A DNA stretch of 64,000 bases from CAVUMR01 sp963742715. GTDB taxonomy: Bacteria > Actinomycetota > Actinomycetes > Mycobacteriales > Micromonosporaceae. Location of the stretch: NCBI GenBank assembly GCA_963742715.1, contig CAVUMR010000002.1, forward strand, positions 1,488,001 to 1,552,000, written 5' to 3'. Made by a program: the position numbers and the translations under genes. Each line of letters opens with the position of its first letter. Position 1 is the first letter of the stretch. The notes below the pieces were generated by a model that saw nothing but the letters and a program-made list of their open reading frames with translations, was not told the DNA's origin and ran no database searches. This document shows, in pieces, positions 40,759 through 49,342 of the stretch.

Positions 40759-42852
40759 GTGGCGATGACCCATCCGGGCGCGGCGGAGGTCGCGACGACC
40801 GGGCTGGACGCGGCGGACGCCGCGCCGGCGGTCAACCTCGCGCTGTCCGCACTATCGGGAGTGGACGGCGTCCACGCGGTCGCGCTCGCGGCGGTTGCGG
40901 TCGTGGCCCGCAAGTACCTCGGGCAGCGCAGGGTCGACCTTCAGCTTGCCGGGCCTACGGCCGCGGCGGTCGCCTGCGCCATCGACGACGACGAGTCGCT
41001 GGGCGGGCTGCTGGCGTGGGCGCGGGCGACCCTCGCCGAGCGACCGGACCCGGGTACGCGCGCGGTGTTCGGCTTCGACTTTTCCGGTACGTCCGAGTTC
41101 TCCGGTACGTCCGAGTTCTCCGGTACATCCGAGCCGGCCGGTTCGCGGCTGCGCGTCGAGGTCGACGCCGAGCCGACCGGTGCGGCGGTACGGGTGGCGA
41201 TCGACCGGGAGCCCGGCTTCGCGGCGCGGGCGTGCGGGCACCTGGCCCGGGCGATGCGCGCGATCGTGGCGCGGCCCCACCTGCGGGTACGTGAGCTGGA
41301 GGTACTCGGCGACGACGAGCGCGAGCAGCTCGTGGCCGGGTTCAACGCGACCGCGCGCCGGTACCCGCGGGATGCCACCATCCACGACCTGTTCCTGGAA
41401 CAGGCCCGGCTCCGGCCGGAGCACACCGCGGTCGTGGCGCCCGACGGTCGGCTGAGCTATGCCGAGCTCGAGCGGTACGCCCGTGCCGTCGCGGCGGCGC
41501 TGACCGGCGCGGGAGTCGCGCCGGGCGAGTGCGTGGCGATCCTGGCCGGCAAGCGGTGCGGCCAGATCGCGGCGCTGCTCGGAACCCTGCTGGCCGGGGG
41601 CGCGTACGTGCCGATCGACCCGTCCTACCCGGCGGCCCGGCGGGACCTGTTGATCCGGGACTGCGGTGCGCGGGTGCTGCTGACCATGGGGGAGCGGGAG
41701 GCTCTCCGGACCGACGGCATGGTCGTCATCGACCTCGAGGACTGCCGGACCGCGGGGCCCGTGCCGGCATCGGGGGTCGCAGTCGCGGCGACCGATCCGG
41801 CGTACGTGATGTACACCTCCGGTACCACCGGGGTGCCCAAGGGCGCGGTGATCAGCCACCGGAACGTGATCCGCCTGGTGCGCGGAGCGGACTACCTCGC
41901 GTTCGGACCGGACCTCCGAACCGCGCAGACCGGCGCGGTTGGCTTCGACGCCGCGACGTTCGAGATCTGGGGCGCGTTGCTCAACGGCGGGACCGTCGTA
42001 CTGCTGCCGGGGCACGTCACGCTGGATCCGCGCGCGTTCGGGGCGGCCATCCGTGAGTACGCCCTGACCACCGTGTTCCTGACGACGGCCCTGTTCCACC
42101 AGCTCACCGACCAGGACCCGTCGATCTTCGGTCCCCTTGCGGACCTGCTGGTCGGCGGCGAGGCCGTGTCCGGCCGCCACGTCGAGCTGGTCCGTACCGC
42201 CTGCCCGAACCTGCGCGTGCACCACGCGTACGGCCCGACCGAGAACACGACCTTCTCGACCATGTTCCGGGTCGACCGGCGGTACGACGGGCGGGTGCCG
42301 CTCGGCCGGGCGATCGCGAACTCCACGGCGTACGTGGTGGACCTCGACGGCTGGCTGCAGCCGGTCGGAGTACCGGGAGAACTCTGGGTCGGCGGCGACG
42401 GGGTGAGCCGGGGATACCTCGGCCGGCCGGAGCAGACCGCGCTCGCGTTCGTGCCGGACCCGTACCGGTCCGGGGGCCGGCTGTACCGCACCGGCGACCG
42501 CGCGCAGTGGCTGGCCGACGGCTCGCTCGAGTTCCTGGGCCGGCTGGATGACCAGGTCAAGATCCGCGGTTTCCGGGTGGAGCCGCTGGAAGTGGAGAAG
42601 AACCTGGCGGGGCTGCCGGAGGTACGGTCCGCCGCCGTGCTGGCCCGGACGCCGCCCGCCGGCACCACCTCCCTCTGCGCCTACTTCACCGCCGACCGGC
42701 CGCTCACGGCGCGTGAGCTGCGGACGATGTTGCGGGCCACGCTGCCGGACTACATGATCCCCGCCCGCTTTGTTCAACTACCGGCGATGCCGCTCACCGC
42801 GCACGGCAAGATAGACCGGGTCGCGCTCGCTGGTCCGGCGGTGCAGGGGTAG
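40759..42852 (+). CDS. Free A-domain protein with a C-domain remnant
   Basis: This is a 697-aa protein from GTG 40759 (ATG 40765 is an alternative). The first ~200 residues resemble only the C-terminal half of a condensation domain; no HHxxxDG is present. The normal C-to-A linker (LGDDEREQLVAGFNATA) follows. The A domain is complete: MYTSGTTGVPKGA, AYGPTENT, TAHGK. The by-eye pocket D-A-F-L-L-G-A-T-F-K resembles Val/Ile/Leu-type codes. There is no T domain; the 84-aa carrier upstream is the likely acceptor. A triple FSGTSE repeat (41080-41133) sits in the remnant. The divergent branched-chain aminotransferase at the other end of the cluster may be connected with this substrate. It is the last gene of the operon. 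Confidence 0.88.
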   Translation: MAMTHPGAAEVATTGLDAADAAPAVNLALSALSGVDGVHAVALAAVAVVARKYLGQRRVDLQLAGPTAAAVACAIDDDESLGGLLAWARATLAERPDPGTRAVFGFDFSGTSEFSGTSEFSGTSEPAGSRLRVEVDAEPTGAAVRVAIDREPGFAARACGHLARAMRAIVARPHLRVRELEVLGDDEREQLVAGFNATARRYPRDATIHDLFLEQARLRPEHTAVVAPDGRLSYAELERYARAVAAALTGAGVAPGECVAILAGKRCGQIAALLGTLLAGGAYVPIDPSYPAARRDLLIRDCGARVLLTMGEREALRTDGMVVIDLEDCRTAGPVPASGVAVAATDPAYVMYTSGTTGVPKGAVISHRNVIRLVRGADYLAFGPDLRTAQTGAVGFDAATFEIWGALLNGGTVVLLPGHVTLDPRAFGAAIREYALTTVFLTTALFHQLTDQDPSIFGPLADLLVGGEAVSGRHVELVRTACPNLRVHHAYGPTENTTFSTMFRVDRRYDGRVPLGRAIANSTAYVVDLDGWLQPVGVPGELWVGGDGVSRGYLGRPEQTALAFVPDPYRSGGRLYRTGDRAQWLADGSLEFLGRLDDQVKIRGFRVEPLEVEKNLAGLPEVRSAAVLARTPPAGTTSLCAYFTADRPLTARELRTMLRATLPDYMIPARFVQLPAMPLTAHGKIDRVALAGPAVQG
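41080..41133 (+). repeat. Triple 18-bp repeat (FSGTSE x3)
   Basis: Three tandem units of ttctccggtacgtccgag, with two single-base variants, lie in the C-domain remnant of the free A protein. The unit length equals that of the larger minisatellite at 32387, but the sequence is unrelated. Confidence 0.9.
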
Positions 42853-42940
42853 GGCCGGACCAGGCGAACGGTAGATTCGGCCTGCTACGGGCGTGTGTTC
42901 CAGGCGGCAACCGACGTTGCCGGGAGATGGGGTTAGACCG

Positions 42941-45925
42941 GTGCTGACGATGCAGGATGCGCTCGCTCGGCTGGACGAGTACTGGATCGGGCAGGGCTGC
43001 CTGAAGGTACAGCCGATGAACACCGAGGTAGGGGCCGGCACCCTCAACCCCGCGACGCTCCTGCGCGTGCTCGGTCCGGAACCGTGGCGGGTGGCCTACG
43101 TCGAACCCTCCGTGCGCCCCGACGACGCGCGCTACGGCGAGAATCCGAACCGGATCCAGTGCCACACGCAGTACCAGGTGGTCATCAAGCCCGAGCCGGT
43201 GAACGCGCAGGACCTCTATCTCGGCAGCCTGACGGCGCTCGGGGTCGACGTCAAAGCACACGACGTCCGGTTCGTCGAGGACAACTGGGCGTCGCCGGCG
43301 TTGGGCGCGTGGGGTCTGGGCTGGGAGGTGTGGCTCGACGGCCTGGAGATCACCCAGTTCACGTACTTCCAGCAGGCCGGCGGTACGAACCTGAAGCCGG
43401 TGTCGGTGGAGATCACGTACGGCATCGAGCGGATCCTGATGGCGCTGCAGGGCGTGCGCCACTTCAAGGACATCGTGTACGCGCCGGGCGTGACCTACGG
43501 CGAGATCTTCGGCCAGGCCGAGTACGAGATGTCCCGGTACGAGCTCGACGAGGCGGACATCGACGCCCACCGGGCGATGCTGCAGCTCTTCGCCGACGAG
43601 GCGCAGCGCATGATCGGCCTGCGGCTGCCGGTACCGGCGCACAGTTTCGTACTGAAGTGCTCGCACGCGTTCAACGTGCTCGACGCGCGGGGTGCGATCT
43701 CGACCGCCGAGCGCGCCACCGAGTTCGCCCGGATGCGGCGGATGGCGGCGGCGGTGGCCGAGCTGTGGGCGGAGCGCCGGGCCGAGCTGGGACACCCGCT
43801 CGGCATCGCGGCCGGCCCCGAGGCGCCACAGGCCCCCGCGGTGGAGTTCACCGGCTCGTCGACCGGCACCCGGCGGCTGGTGATCGAGGTCGGTGCCGAG
43901 GAGATGGCGCCGTCGGAGGCCCGGGCGTCGGTGGCACAGTTCCGCGGCCTGGTCACCGAGGCGCTGGCCGGTACCCGGCTGTCGCACGGCGAGGTGCGGG
44001 TCGACGCGACCCCCCGCCGCATCGTGGCCGTGGTGGACGACGTGGCCGCCCGGGAGGAGGACCACGAGCGGGTGGTCCGCGGCCCCAAGCTGGCCGCCGG
44101 GTTCAAGCCGGACGGTTCGCCGACTCCGGCCGCGACCGGCTTCGCCGGCGCGCAGGGTGTCGCGGTGGACGCCCTGGACCGCATCGAGCTGAACGGCGTG
44201 ACCCACCTCGCCGTGGTCCGCAAGGAGAAGGGGCGGGACGTCCTGACCGCGCTGGCCGACGTGTTGCCGCAGACGGTGAGCCGGCTCCGGTCCTCGAAGA
44301 ACATGCGCTGGTCCGACCCGCAGCTGTCGTTCACCAGGCCGATCCGCTGGGTGACGGCGCTGTGGGGCGACCTCGTCGTGCCGTTCACCGTGGGCGCGCT
44401 GGCGTCCGGTCGGGTGACCCGGGTGCTGCGCAACAGCGACCAGCCGGAGATCTCGGTGGACTCGGCCGAGGAGTTCGGCGACCGGCTGGCCGACGCCGGC
44501 ATCGTGCTGGAGACCGAACGGCGTCGGGCCGCGATCGTCACCGGAGCGGTGGCGCTGTCGGCGCGCGCCGGTGGGCAGGTGGACGTCGAGGGTGAGGCGG
44601 CGCTGATCGACCAGATCGCCTACCTGGTCGAGACGCCGACGCCGATCCTCGGCTCATTCGACGCCGACTACCTCAAGGTGCCGCACGCCATCCTCACCAC
44701 GGTCATGCGCAAGCATCAGCGCTACCTGCCGATCCGCGATCCGCAGGGCGCGCTGCTGCCCCATTTCGTGACGATCGCCAACGGGTCGGTGGACTCCGAC
44801 CTGGTGCGCCGGGGCAACGAAGACGTACTGCGGGCCCGGTTCGAGGACGCCTCGTTCTTCTTCCGGGCCGATTCGACGGTGCCACCGGAGACCATGCGGA
44901 CCCGACTGACCGCGTTGTCCTTCACCGAGCGGCTCGGTTCGATGCACGACCGGGCCGAGCGGATCGGTACGCTGGCCGGCCGACTCGCCGACCTGGTCGA
45001 CCTCGACCCGGCCGACCGGGCTGTGCTCGACCGGGCCCGAGGCCTGGTCAAGTTCGACCTCGGGTCCCAGATGGTGACCGAGCTGACCAGCCTCGCCGGC
45101 GTCATGGCCAGGGAGTATGCCCTGTGCAGTGGCGAGTCGGAGTCGGTCGCGCAGGCTCTGATGGACGTGGAGCTGCCGCGCAACACCGGAGACGTGCTGC
45201 CGGCCACCGTCGCCGGTTCGATCCTGTCGTTCGCGGATCGGCTGGACTACCTGTGCGGTCTGGCCGCCACCGTGGGGCTGCCGACCGGAAGCAGCGACCA
45301 GTACGCGCTGCGCCGGGCCGCGCTCGGCGCGCAGGCGGTACACCGGACCTCGCCGGTACTCGCCTCGCTGTCCATGGTCGAGGCGTTGCGGCTGGCCGCC
45401 GCGGGGCAGCCGGTGGACGTCCCGCCGGAGGTGATCGACGCGACGGCCGAGTTCCTGACCCGCCGGCTGGAGCAGACGCTGGCCGAGGAGGGCGCCCCGG
45501 TCGACCGGGTCCGCGCCACGATCCTGCACGCCGACCGGCCGGCCAGGGTGGACGCGAGCCTGGAGCAACTCTCCACGCTGGTCGGCACGCCCGAGTTCCA
45601 GCGGCTGGTCGAGACGATGCAGCGCAGCCGGCGCATCGTCCCGGCCGGTACCGCCCCGGAGTACGACGCCGGTGCGCTCCGGGAACCCGCCGAGGTACGG
45701 CTGCACGAGGTGCTCGGCCGCACCGCGGCCGCGGTCGAGGGCGTCGAGGATCTCACCGCGTTCACCGAGCGGACCACCGACCTGACCGCGGCGGTGACCG
45801 CGTTCTTCGAGGAGGTCTTCGTGATGGCCGAGGAGCCGGAGCTGCGCGCCGCGCGCCTCGGGCTGCTCGCCGCCGTCGCCGCCCTCGGGGCGCCGGTGCT
45901 CAGCTGGGACCAGCTCCGGTCCTGA
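42941..45925 (+). CDS. glyS: Glycyl-tRNA synthetase, fused alpha-beta type
   Basis: This 994-aa protein joins the alpha (catalytic, residues ~1-290: DEYWIGQGCLKVQPMNTEVGAGTLNP, ENPNRIQCHTQYQVV) and beta (~315 onward: VEVGAEEMAPSEAR, KHQRYLPI) chains of the bacterial alpha2-beta2 GlyRS. The start is GTG 42941 behind GGGAGATGGGG; an in-frame ATG at 42893 has no ribosome site. Many actinobacteria rely on the unrelated alpha2-type enzyme, so a fused alpha-beta enzyme directly behind an NRPS operon (88-nt gap) is worth noting. It may be the sole housekeeping enzyme or a second copy giving resistance. Nothing in the sequence decides this. Confidence 0.95.
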   Translation: MLTMQDALARLDEYWIGQGCLKVQPMNTEVGAGTLNPATLLRVLGPEPWRVAYVEPSVRPDDARYGENPNRIQCHTQYQVVIKPEPVNAQDLYLGSLTALGVDVKAHDVRFVEDNWASPALGAWGLGWEVWLDGLEITQFTYFQQAGGTNLKPVSVEITYGIERILMALQGVRHFKDIVYAPGVTYGEIFGQAEYEMSRYELDEADIDAHRAMLQLFADEAQRMIGLRLPVPAHSFVLKCSHAFNVLDARGAISTAERATEFARMRRMAAAVAELWAERRAELGHPLGIAAGPEAPQAPAVEFTGSSTGTRRLVIEVGAEEMAPSEARASVAQFRGLVTEALAGTRLSHGEVRVDATPRRIVAVVDDVAAREEDHERVVRGPKLAAGFKPDGSPTPAATGFAGAQGVAVDALDRIELNGVTHLAVVRKEKGRDVLTALADVLPQTVSRLRSSKNMRWSDPQLSFTRPIRWVTALWGDLVVPFTVGALASGRVTRVLRNSDQPEISVDSAEEFGDRLADAGIVLETERRRAAIVTGAVALSARAGGQVDVEGEAALIDQIAYLVETPTPILGSFDADYLKVPHAILTTVMRKHQRYLPIRDPQGALLPHFVTIANGSVDSDLVRRGNEDVLRARFEDASFFFRADSTVPPETMRTRLTALSFTERLGSMHDRAERIGTLAGRLADLVDLDPADRAVLDRARGLVKFDLGSQMVTELTSLAGVMAREYALCSGESESVAQALMDVELPRNTGDVLPATVAGSILSFADRLDYLCGLAATVGLPTGSSDQYALRRAALGAQAVHRTSPVLASLSMVEALRLAAAGQPVDVPPEVIDATAEFLTRRLEQTLAEEGAPVDRVRATILHADRPARVDASLEQLSTLVGTPEFQRLVETMQRSRRIVPAGTAPEYDAGALREPAEVRLHEVLGRTAAAVEGVEDLTAFTERTTDLTAAVTAFFEEVFVMAEEPELRAARLGLLAAVAALGAPVLSWDQLRS

Positions 45926-45962
45926 CCGCGCAATCGAGTCGCGCCGGTCGCATTGCGGTCAG
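45922..45962. terminator. Bidirectional terminator between glyS and the regulator
   Basis: CTGACCGC at 45922-45929 pairs with GCGGTCAG at 45955-45962. The arms contain the stop codons of both convergent genes. There is no long T run, as is usual in high-GC actinobacteria. Confidence 0.5.
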
Positions 45963-46876
45963 CTCCACTCCCAGCGGATACCGACCACGCCGGGGCGTAC
46001 CTGCGGTAGGACCGCGTGCACCGCACGGTGGCTGTCCAGGGTCAGCTCGGCCGCCTCCTGCTCGGGCGCGGTGACGCGGTCGGCCACGAACCGGCGGCAC
46101 CGTACCGGCAGCGCGTCGGGGTGGAACCGGACCTGCAGTACGTACTGCTCCGCCGGAAAGCACAGGGCCCGGACGAACTCGCCACACTCGGTACCGCTGT
46201 CGTCGACGAACTCGTAGGACAGGACCCGCGTCTCGCCCTCGTGCAGGGACAGGTCGAACAGCAACTCGGCGGCGACCAGTCCGGTCCCGGAGTCCCAGCT
46301 CACCCGGCCGAGTCGGCAGTTCTGGACGGCGCGGACCTGTACCCCGGCCACGTCGCCGCCGGCGTCCTGTCCGTAGATCGCCAGCGTGCGGTCCGCGTGC
46401 GACTCATGCGCGCGTACCGCCTGGGCGATGCTGACCCGGCGCAGTTCGCGGGCGGGGCCCAGCTCGACGGTGGCCAGCTCGCACGCCACGTGCACCCGCC
46501 CGGCCGCGTCCAGGTTCAGCTGATCCAGCGCGGCCATCTCGGCCAGCCGCGGCATGATCGCTGTGTACCGGTCCAGCATCCCCGGACAGCGCATCGCCGC
46601 GCCGCGCGGTCGGGGCGGACCCAGCAGCATGGTCAGGCTGCCGGCCGGAGTCCGCAGGATGTCCTCCAGCGCGGCGACCACCTCCAGCGACGCCTGTCGT
46701 TCCGGCCGGCGCAGGCCGCGCTGCCAGTAGCTGAGGGTGGTTACGCCGACGAGCAGTCCGCGTTCGGCCAGCTTGCTGCGCAGCCGCTCCAACGACAGGC
46801 CGCGGGCGGCGATCGCCCGCTGTAACGCGATGTGGAACACGGCCGGGACCGGCTCGTGCCTCGCGAGGTCTGGCAT
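45959..46876 (-). CDS. XRE-type helix-turn-helix regulator
   Basis: This is a 305-aa protein. Residues ~12-75 form a helix-turn-helix unit of the XRE/SinR kind (LSLERLRSKLAERG, then TTLSYWQRGLRRPER). The remaining ~220 residues are a conserved-looking C-terminal domain without a motif I can name; it may bind a ligand. The gene is divergent from the secreted protease gene, and the spacer carries a 10-bp inverted repeat and a promoter-like pair, so it likely controls itself and perhaps the protease pair. There is no evident link to the NRPS operon beyond nearness. Confidence 0.82.
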   Translation of the reverse strand: MPDLARHEPVPAVFHIALQRAIAARGLSLERLRSKLAERGLLVGVTTLSYWQRGLRRPERQASLEVVAALEDILRTPAGSLTMLLGPPRPRGAAMRCPGMLDRYTAIMPRLAEMAALDQLNLDAAGRVHVACELATVELGPARELRRVSIAQAVRAHESHADRTLAIYGQDAGGDVAGVQVRAVQNCRLGRVSWDSGTGLVAAELLFDLSLHEGETRVLSYEFVDDSGTECGEFVRALCFPAEQYVLQVRFHPDALPVRCRRFVADRVTAPEQEAAELTLDSHRAVHAVLPQVRPGVVGIRWEWS

Positions 46877-46921
46877 CCGGTCCTCCGAATGACCGTCCGA
46901 TCAGCAGATGTGCCGATCGGT

Positions 46922-46979
46922 GTGGATATTCCCATTATGGGTTTCTTACGGGTTTTTGGTAAATGGTGCGAATATCCAC
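46922..46979. promoter_or_regulatory. Operator-like inverted repeat and promoter of the XRE regulator
   Basis: GTGGATATTC (46922-46931) and GAATATCCAC (46970-46979) are perfect 10-bp inverted arms, 38 bp apart. Between them are CCCAT-T-ATGGG (46931-46941) and a minus-strand pair TTACCA (46962-46957) / CATAAT (46939-46934) with 17-bp spacing, suitable as the regulator promoter. This AT-rich patch stands out in a GC-rich genome. Operator function is inferred. Confidence 0.45.
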
Positions 46980-47129
46980 CTGGGCGGCGTTCGAGCGGCC
47001 TTCACACCCGGGTTCGCCGTTCACACCCCGTGCCGGTACGGGATGCGCCCCGTTCCCTCGGCAGCTAGTGGCGCCATACCGTTCCCGCGGGCGCCCACCC
47101 TCCGCTTGACCCCTGCGAAGGAGCCTCAC

Positions 47130-47768
47130 ATGAATGTGTCCCCGGGCGGACGGCTACGCCGAGTCCGCCTCGTCGCGGCGGGACTGCTCGCCGCCGCGGC
47201 GGCCGCGATCCCCGCAAGCGCCGCCACCGCAGCCCCCGCGGTAGAGCCCGTCGTCGCGCAGCACGCGATCACCGGTACCGCCACGCCCCACGTCACGGCC
47301 GGTCAGCTCGGCATCAGCATGCAGGTGCAGCAGTACGACCAGTGGTGCTGGGTCGCCTCCGGCAACACCATCGCGGCCTACAAGGGCGCGTACACCGACC
47401 AGAACACGTTCTGTGACCTGGCGATCAACTACCCCACTTCGTACCAGTGCCCGAACCAGCCCGGTTACCTGTCCTGGGACCAGAACGCGCTGTCCCAGCT
47501 GGGCGTCAACCCCGGGTACGAGAGTGGCGGCGCGTTGAGTTGGGCCACCGTGGTCAACGAGATCAACAGCAACCGGCCGATGGAGACCGCCATCTACTGG
47601 ACCGCCGGCGGCGGCCACGCTGAGGTCATCTACGGCTACGACGACGGCGGGAACATCTTCTTCGGTGACCCGTGGCCGACGGACAACCGCTACAACGTCA
47701 TGAACTACAACGCCTACGTCAGCAACGGCCAGTTCAGCTGGGGCGACGCGCTCTACGGGATCGGGTGA
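47130..47768 (+). CDS. Secreted papain-like cysteine protease
   Basis: This 212-aa protein has a clear signal peptide (RLRRVRLVAAGLLAAAAAA..., Ala-rich, cleavage near ASAATAA). The mature part has QQYDQWCWVASGNTIAAY, with the catalytic Cys in QxxxxCW, and GGGHAEVIYGYD with the catalytic His, then FGDPW. This is the AvrRpt2/C70-like papain fold found in small secreted actinobacterial proteases. The start at 47130 has AAGGAG upstream; the longer in-frame start at 46908 would bury the signal peptide. The next gene begins almost at its stop, so the pair is co-expressed. The target is unknown. Confidence 0.88.
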   Translation: MNVSPGGRLRRVRLVAAGLLAAAAAAIPASAATAAPAVEPVVAQHAITGTATPHVTAGQLGISMQVQQYDQWCWVASGNTIAAYKGAYTDQNTFCDLAINYPTSYQCPNQPGYLSWDQNALSQLGVNPGYESGGALSWATVVNEINSNRPMETAIYWTAGGGHAEVIYGYDDGGNIFFGDPWPTDNRYNVMNYNAYVSNGQFSWGDALYGIG

Positions 47769-47773
47769 CCATC

Positions 47774-48616
47774 ATGACTCTGCGTACCCTTACCCGCCGG
47801 GCCACGGTCGGTTTCGCGCTGGCCGGTGCCGCTCTGCTCGCGGTTGCCGGACCCGCTGGTGCCGCACCCTCCGCGGTCTCCGGTACCCCGTCTGCGGCTG
47901 AAGCCCAGGCAGCGCATCAGGCTGCGGACACTCCGCAGGTACACCGGCTGCTGGCCGGCTTCTTCGCCGACCGCGGCCAGCCGGCCAAGCCGGCCAACGC
48001 CGCACACCGCGACGCGGTGGCCGCCACGATGAACCCCACCCTCGCCACCACCGTGCCCGTGTACTACCTGTCCCCGGGTTTCGTGAAGGGCGACTCGGCG
48101 ACGGTCGCGGACCTCGCGTACATGGCGACCGACGCGGTGTCTTCGGACGGTCAGCACGCGACGGTGTGGACCGTACGGGACAAGGCCGGTACCGGCTGGG
48201 TCGAGATGAACATCGCCTCCGGGGACAACGAGCTCCGGTACGCCCGGCAGGCCGGTAACGGTGTCGTGTTCCGGGAGCCGCAGGTCAACGCCTGGTACAC
48301 GATCTCCAGTGGCCGGGTAGTCCCGCTCAACGAGTCCGCGCGCATGTCGGTCGGTACCGACGGCGCGAGCATGGGCGAGTACCAGAAGCTGGTGCACGAC
48401 CGGTACGCGGACAAGATGGCCGGTTCCGCGTACGTCAAGAAGCACACCATCGGCGGCAACTGGCTGCCGAAGCCGGCTGCCAAGCCGGTGGCCGCGCCGC
48501 AGCACAGCGGCAGCACCACGCTGCTGCCGATGCTGCTGGCCGGTTTCGCTGTGTTCGCCGGTGCCGCGGTTGTGCTGTGGCGTCGGGTGAGCCGCCGGAG
48601 CACCGCCAGCGCGTAA
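47774..48616 (+). CDS. Secreted, membrane-anchored protein of unknown function
   Basis: This 280-aa protein has an N-terminal signal peptide (RRATVGFALAGAALLAVAGPAGAA) and a C-terminal membrane helix (LLPMLLAGFAVFAGAAVVLW) followed by RRVSRRS, so the bulk should face outside. The ~200-residue exposed domain has no motif I recognise. A Pro/Ala/Lys-rich stalk precedes the anchor. The start at ATG 47774 has GGGTGA just before it, overlapping the protease stop; GTG 47765 is an alternative. Tight coupling to the papain-like protease suggests a substrate, inhibitor or surface dock for it. A strong hairpin terminator follows. Confidence 0.75.
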   Translation: MTLRTLTRRATVGFALAGAALLAVAGPAGAAPSAVSGTPSAAEAQAAHQAADTPQVHRLLAGFFADRGQPAKPANAAHRDAVAATMNPTLATTVPVYYLSPGFVKGDSATVADLAYMATDAVSSDGQHATVWTVRDKAGTGWVEMNIASGDNELRYARQAGNGVVFREPQVNAWYTISSGRVVPLNESARMSVGTDGASMGEYQKLVHDRYADKMAGSAYVKKHTIGGNWLPKPAAKPVAAPQHSGSTTLLPMLLAGFAVFAGAAVVLWRRVSRRSTASA

Positions 48617-48633
48617 CGCGCTGAGTCACCGAT

Positions 48634-48668
48634 CACGGTGCCGGGACGCCACGCGTCCCGGCACCGTG
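48634..48668 (+). terminator. Strong hairpin terminator
   Basis: A perfect 15-bp stem (48634-48648 with 48654-48668, cacggtgccgggacg and its complement) with a 5-nt loop lies 18 nt after the stop of the anchored protein gene. There is no T tract. Confidence 0.85.
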
Positions 48669-48773
48669 TCGCATTCGGACCACGCGGTCGGTGTCCGGGA
48701 GCATCCACCATCCCGCGCGTTTGCGTTTCGAGCCCCCAGGGAATCGCGACGCGCCGCACCTGTTGATCCGGGT

Positions 48774-49244
48774 ATGGGACTGACAGGTGAGTACGAGCCG
48801 AGCGCGTCGGAGTGGGTCCGCGAGCAGGTCGACCAGATCATGCGTAGTGGTACCACCGATGGCGTCACGATCAGGGGCATGCCGACGGTGTTGATGACCT
48901 ACCGCGGCGCGAGGACCGGCAAGGTCCGCAAGACGCCGGTGATGCGGGTCGAGCACGAGGGGCGCTACGCGGCTGTCGCGTCCAAGGGGGGCGCGCCGAC
49001 CAACCCGCAGTGGTACGCCAGCCTGGTCGCCGAGCCGGTCATCGAGCTTCAGGACGGTGCGGTGACCCGGGAGTACCGGGTCCGGGAGGTGTTCGGCGAC
49101 GAGAAGGCCCTCTGGTGGCGCCGGGCGGTCGACGCGTACCCGGACTACGCCGCCTACCAGGACAAGACCGACCGCCAGATCCCGGTTCTCGTGCTCGAAC
49201 CGGTCAACGGGGATACACCGGCTGATGCCGGTACAGAGAACTAG
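48774..49244 (+). CDS. Deazaflavin (F420)-dependent nitroreductase-family protein
   Basis: This 156-aa protein is of the Ddn/split-barrel family: MTYRGARTGKVRKTPVMRVEHEG and ASKGGAPTNPQWYASLVAEP are the hallmarks that bind F420 in this family. Members reduce nitro-compounds or quinones with reduced F420. The start is set at ATG 48774 because upstream in-frame codons are composed like the spacer; the ribosome site is weak. It stands alone between a terminator and a methyltransferase gene. The substrate is unknown. Confidence 0.9.
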   Translation: MGLTGEYEPSASEWVREQVDQIMRSGTTDGVTIRGMPTVLMTYRGARTGKVRKTPVMRVEHEGRYAAVASKGGAPTNPQWYASLVAEPVIELQDGAVTREYRVREVFGDEKALWWRRAVDAYPDYAAYQDKTDRQIPVLVLEPVNGDTPADAGTEN

Positions 49245-49342
49245 GTCTGGGTCTGTGGTGGAGGGCGGGCCGCTCGACACCGGGCTGACCAGCTCGCCGT
49301 GCGGGCGGTTGGCCGTCGCCCGAGCTGACGGGCGGTGCTGCG

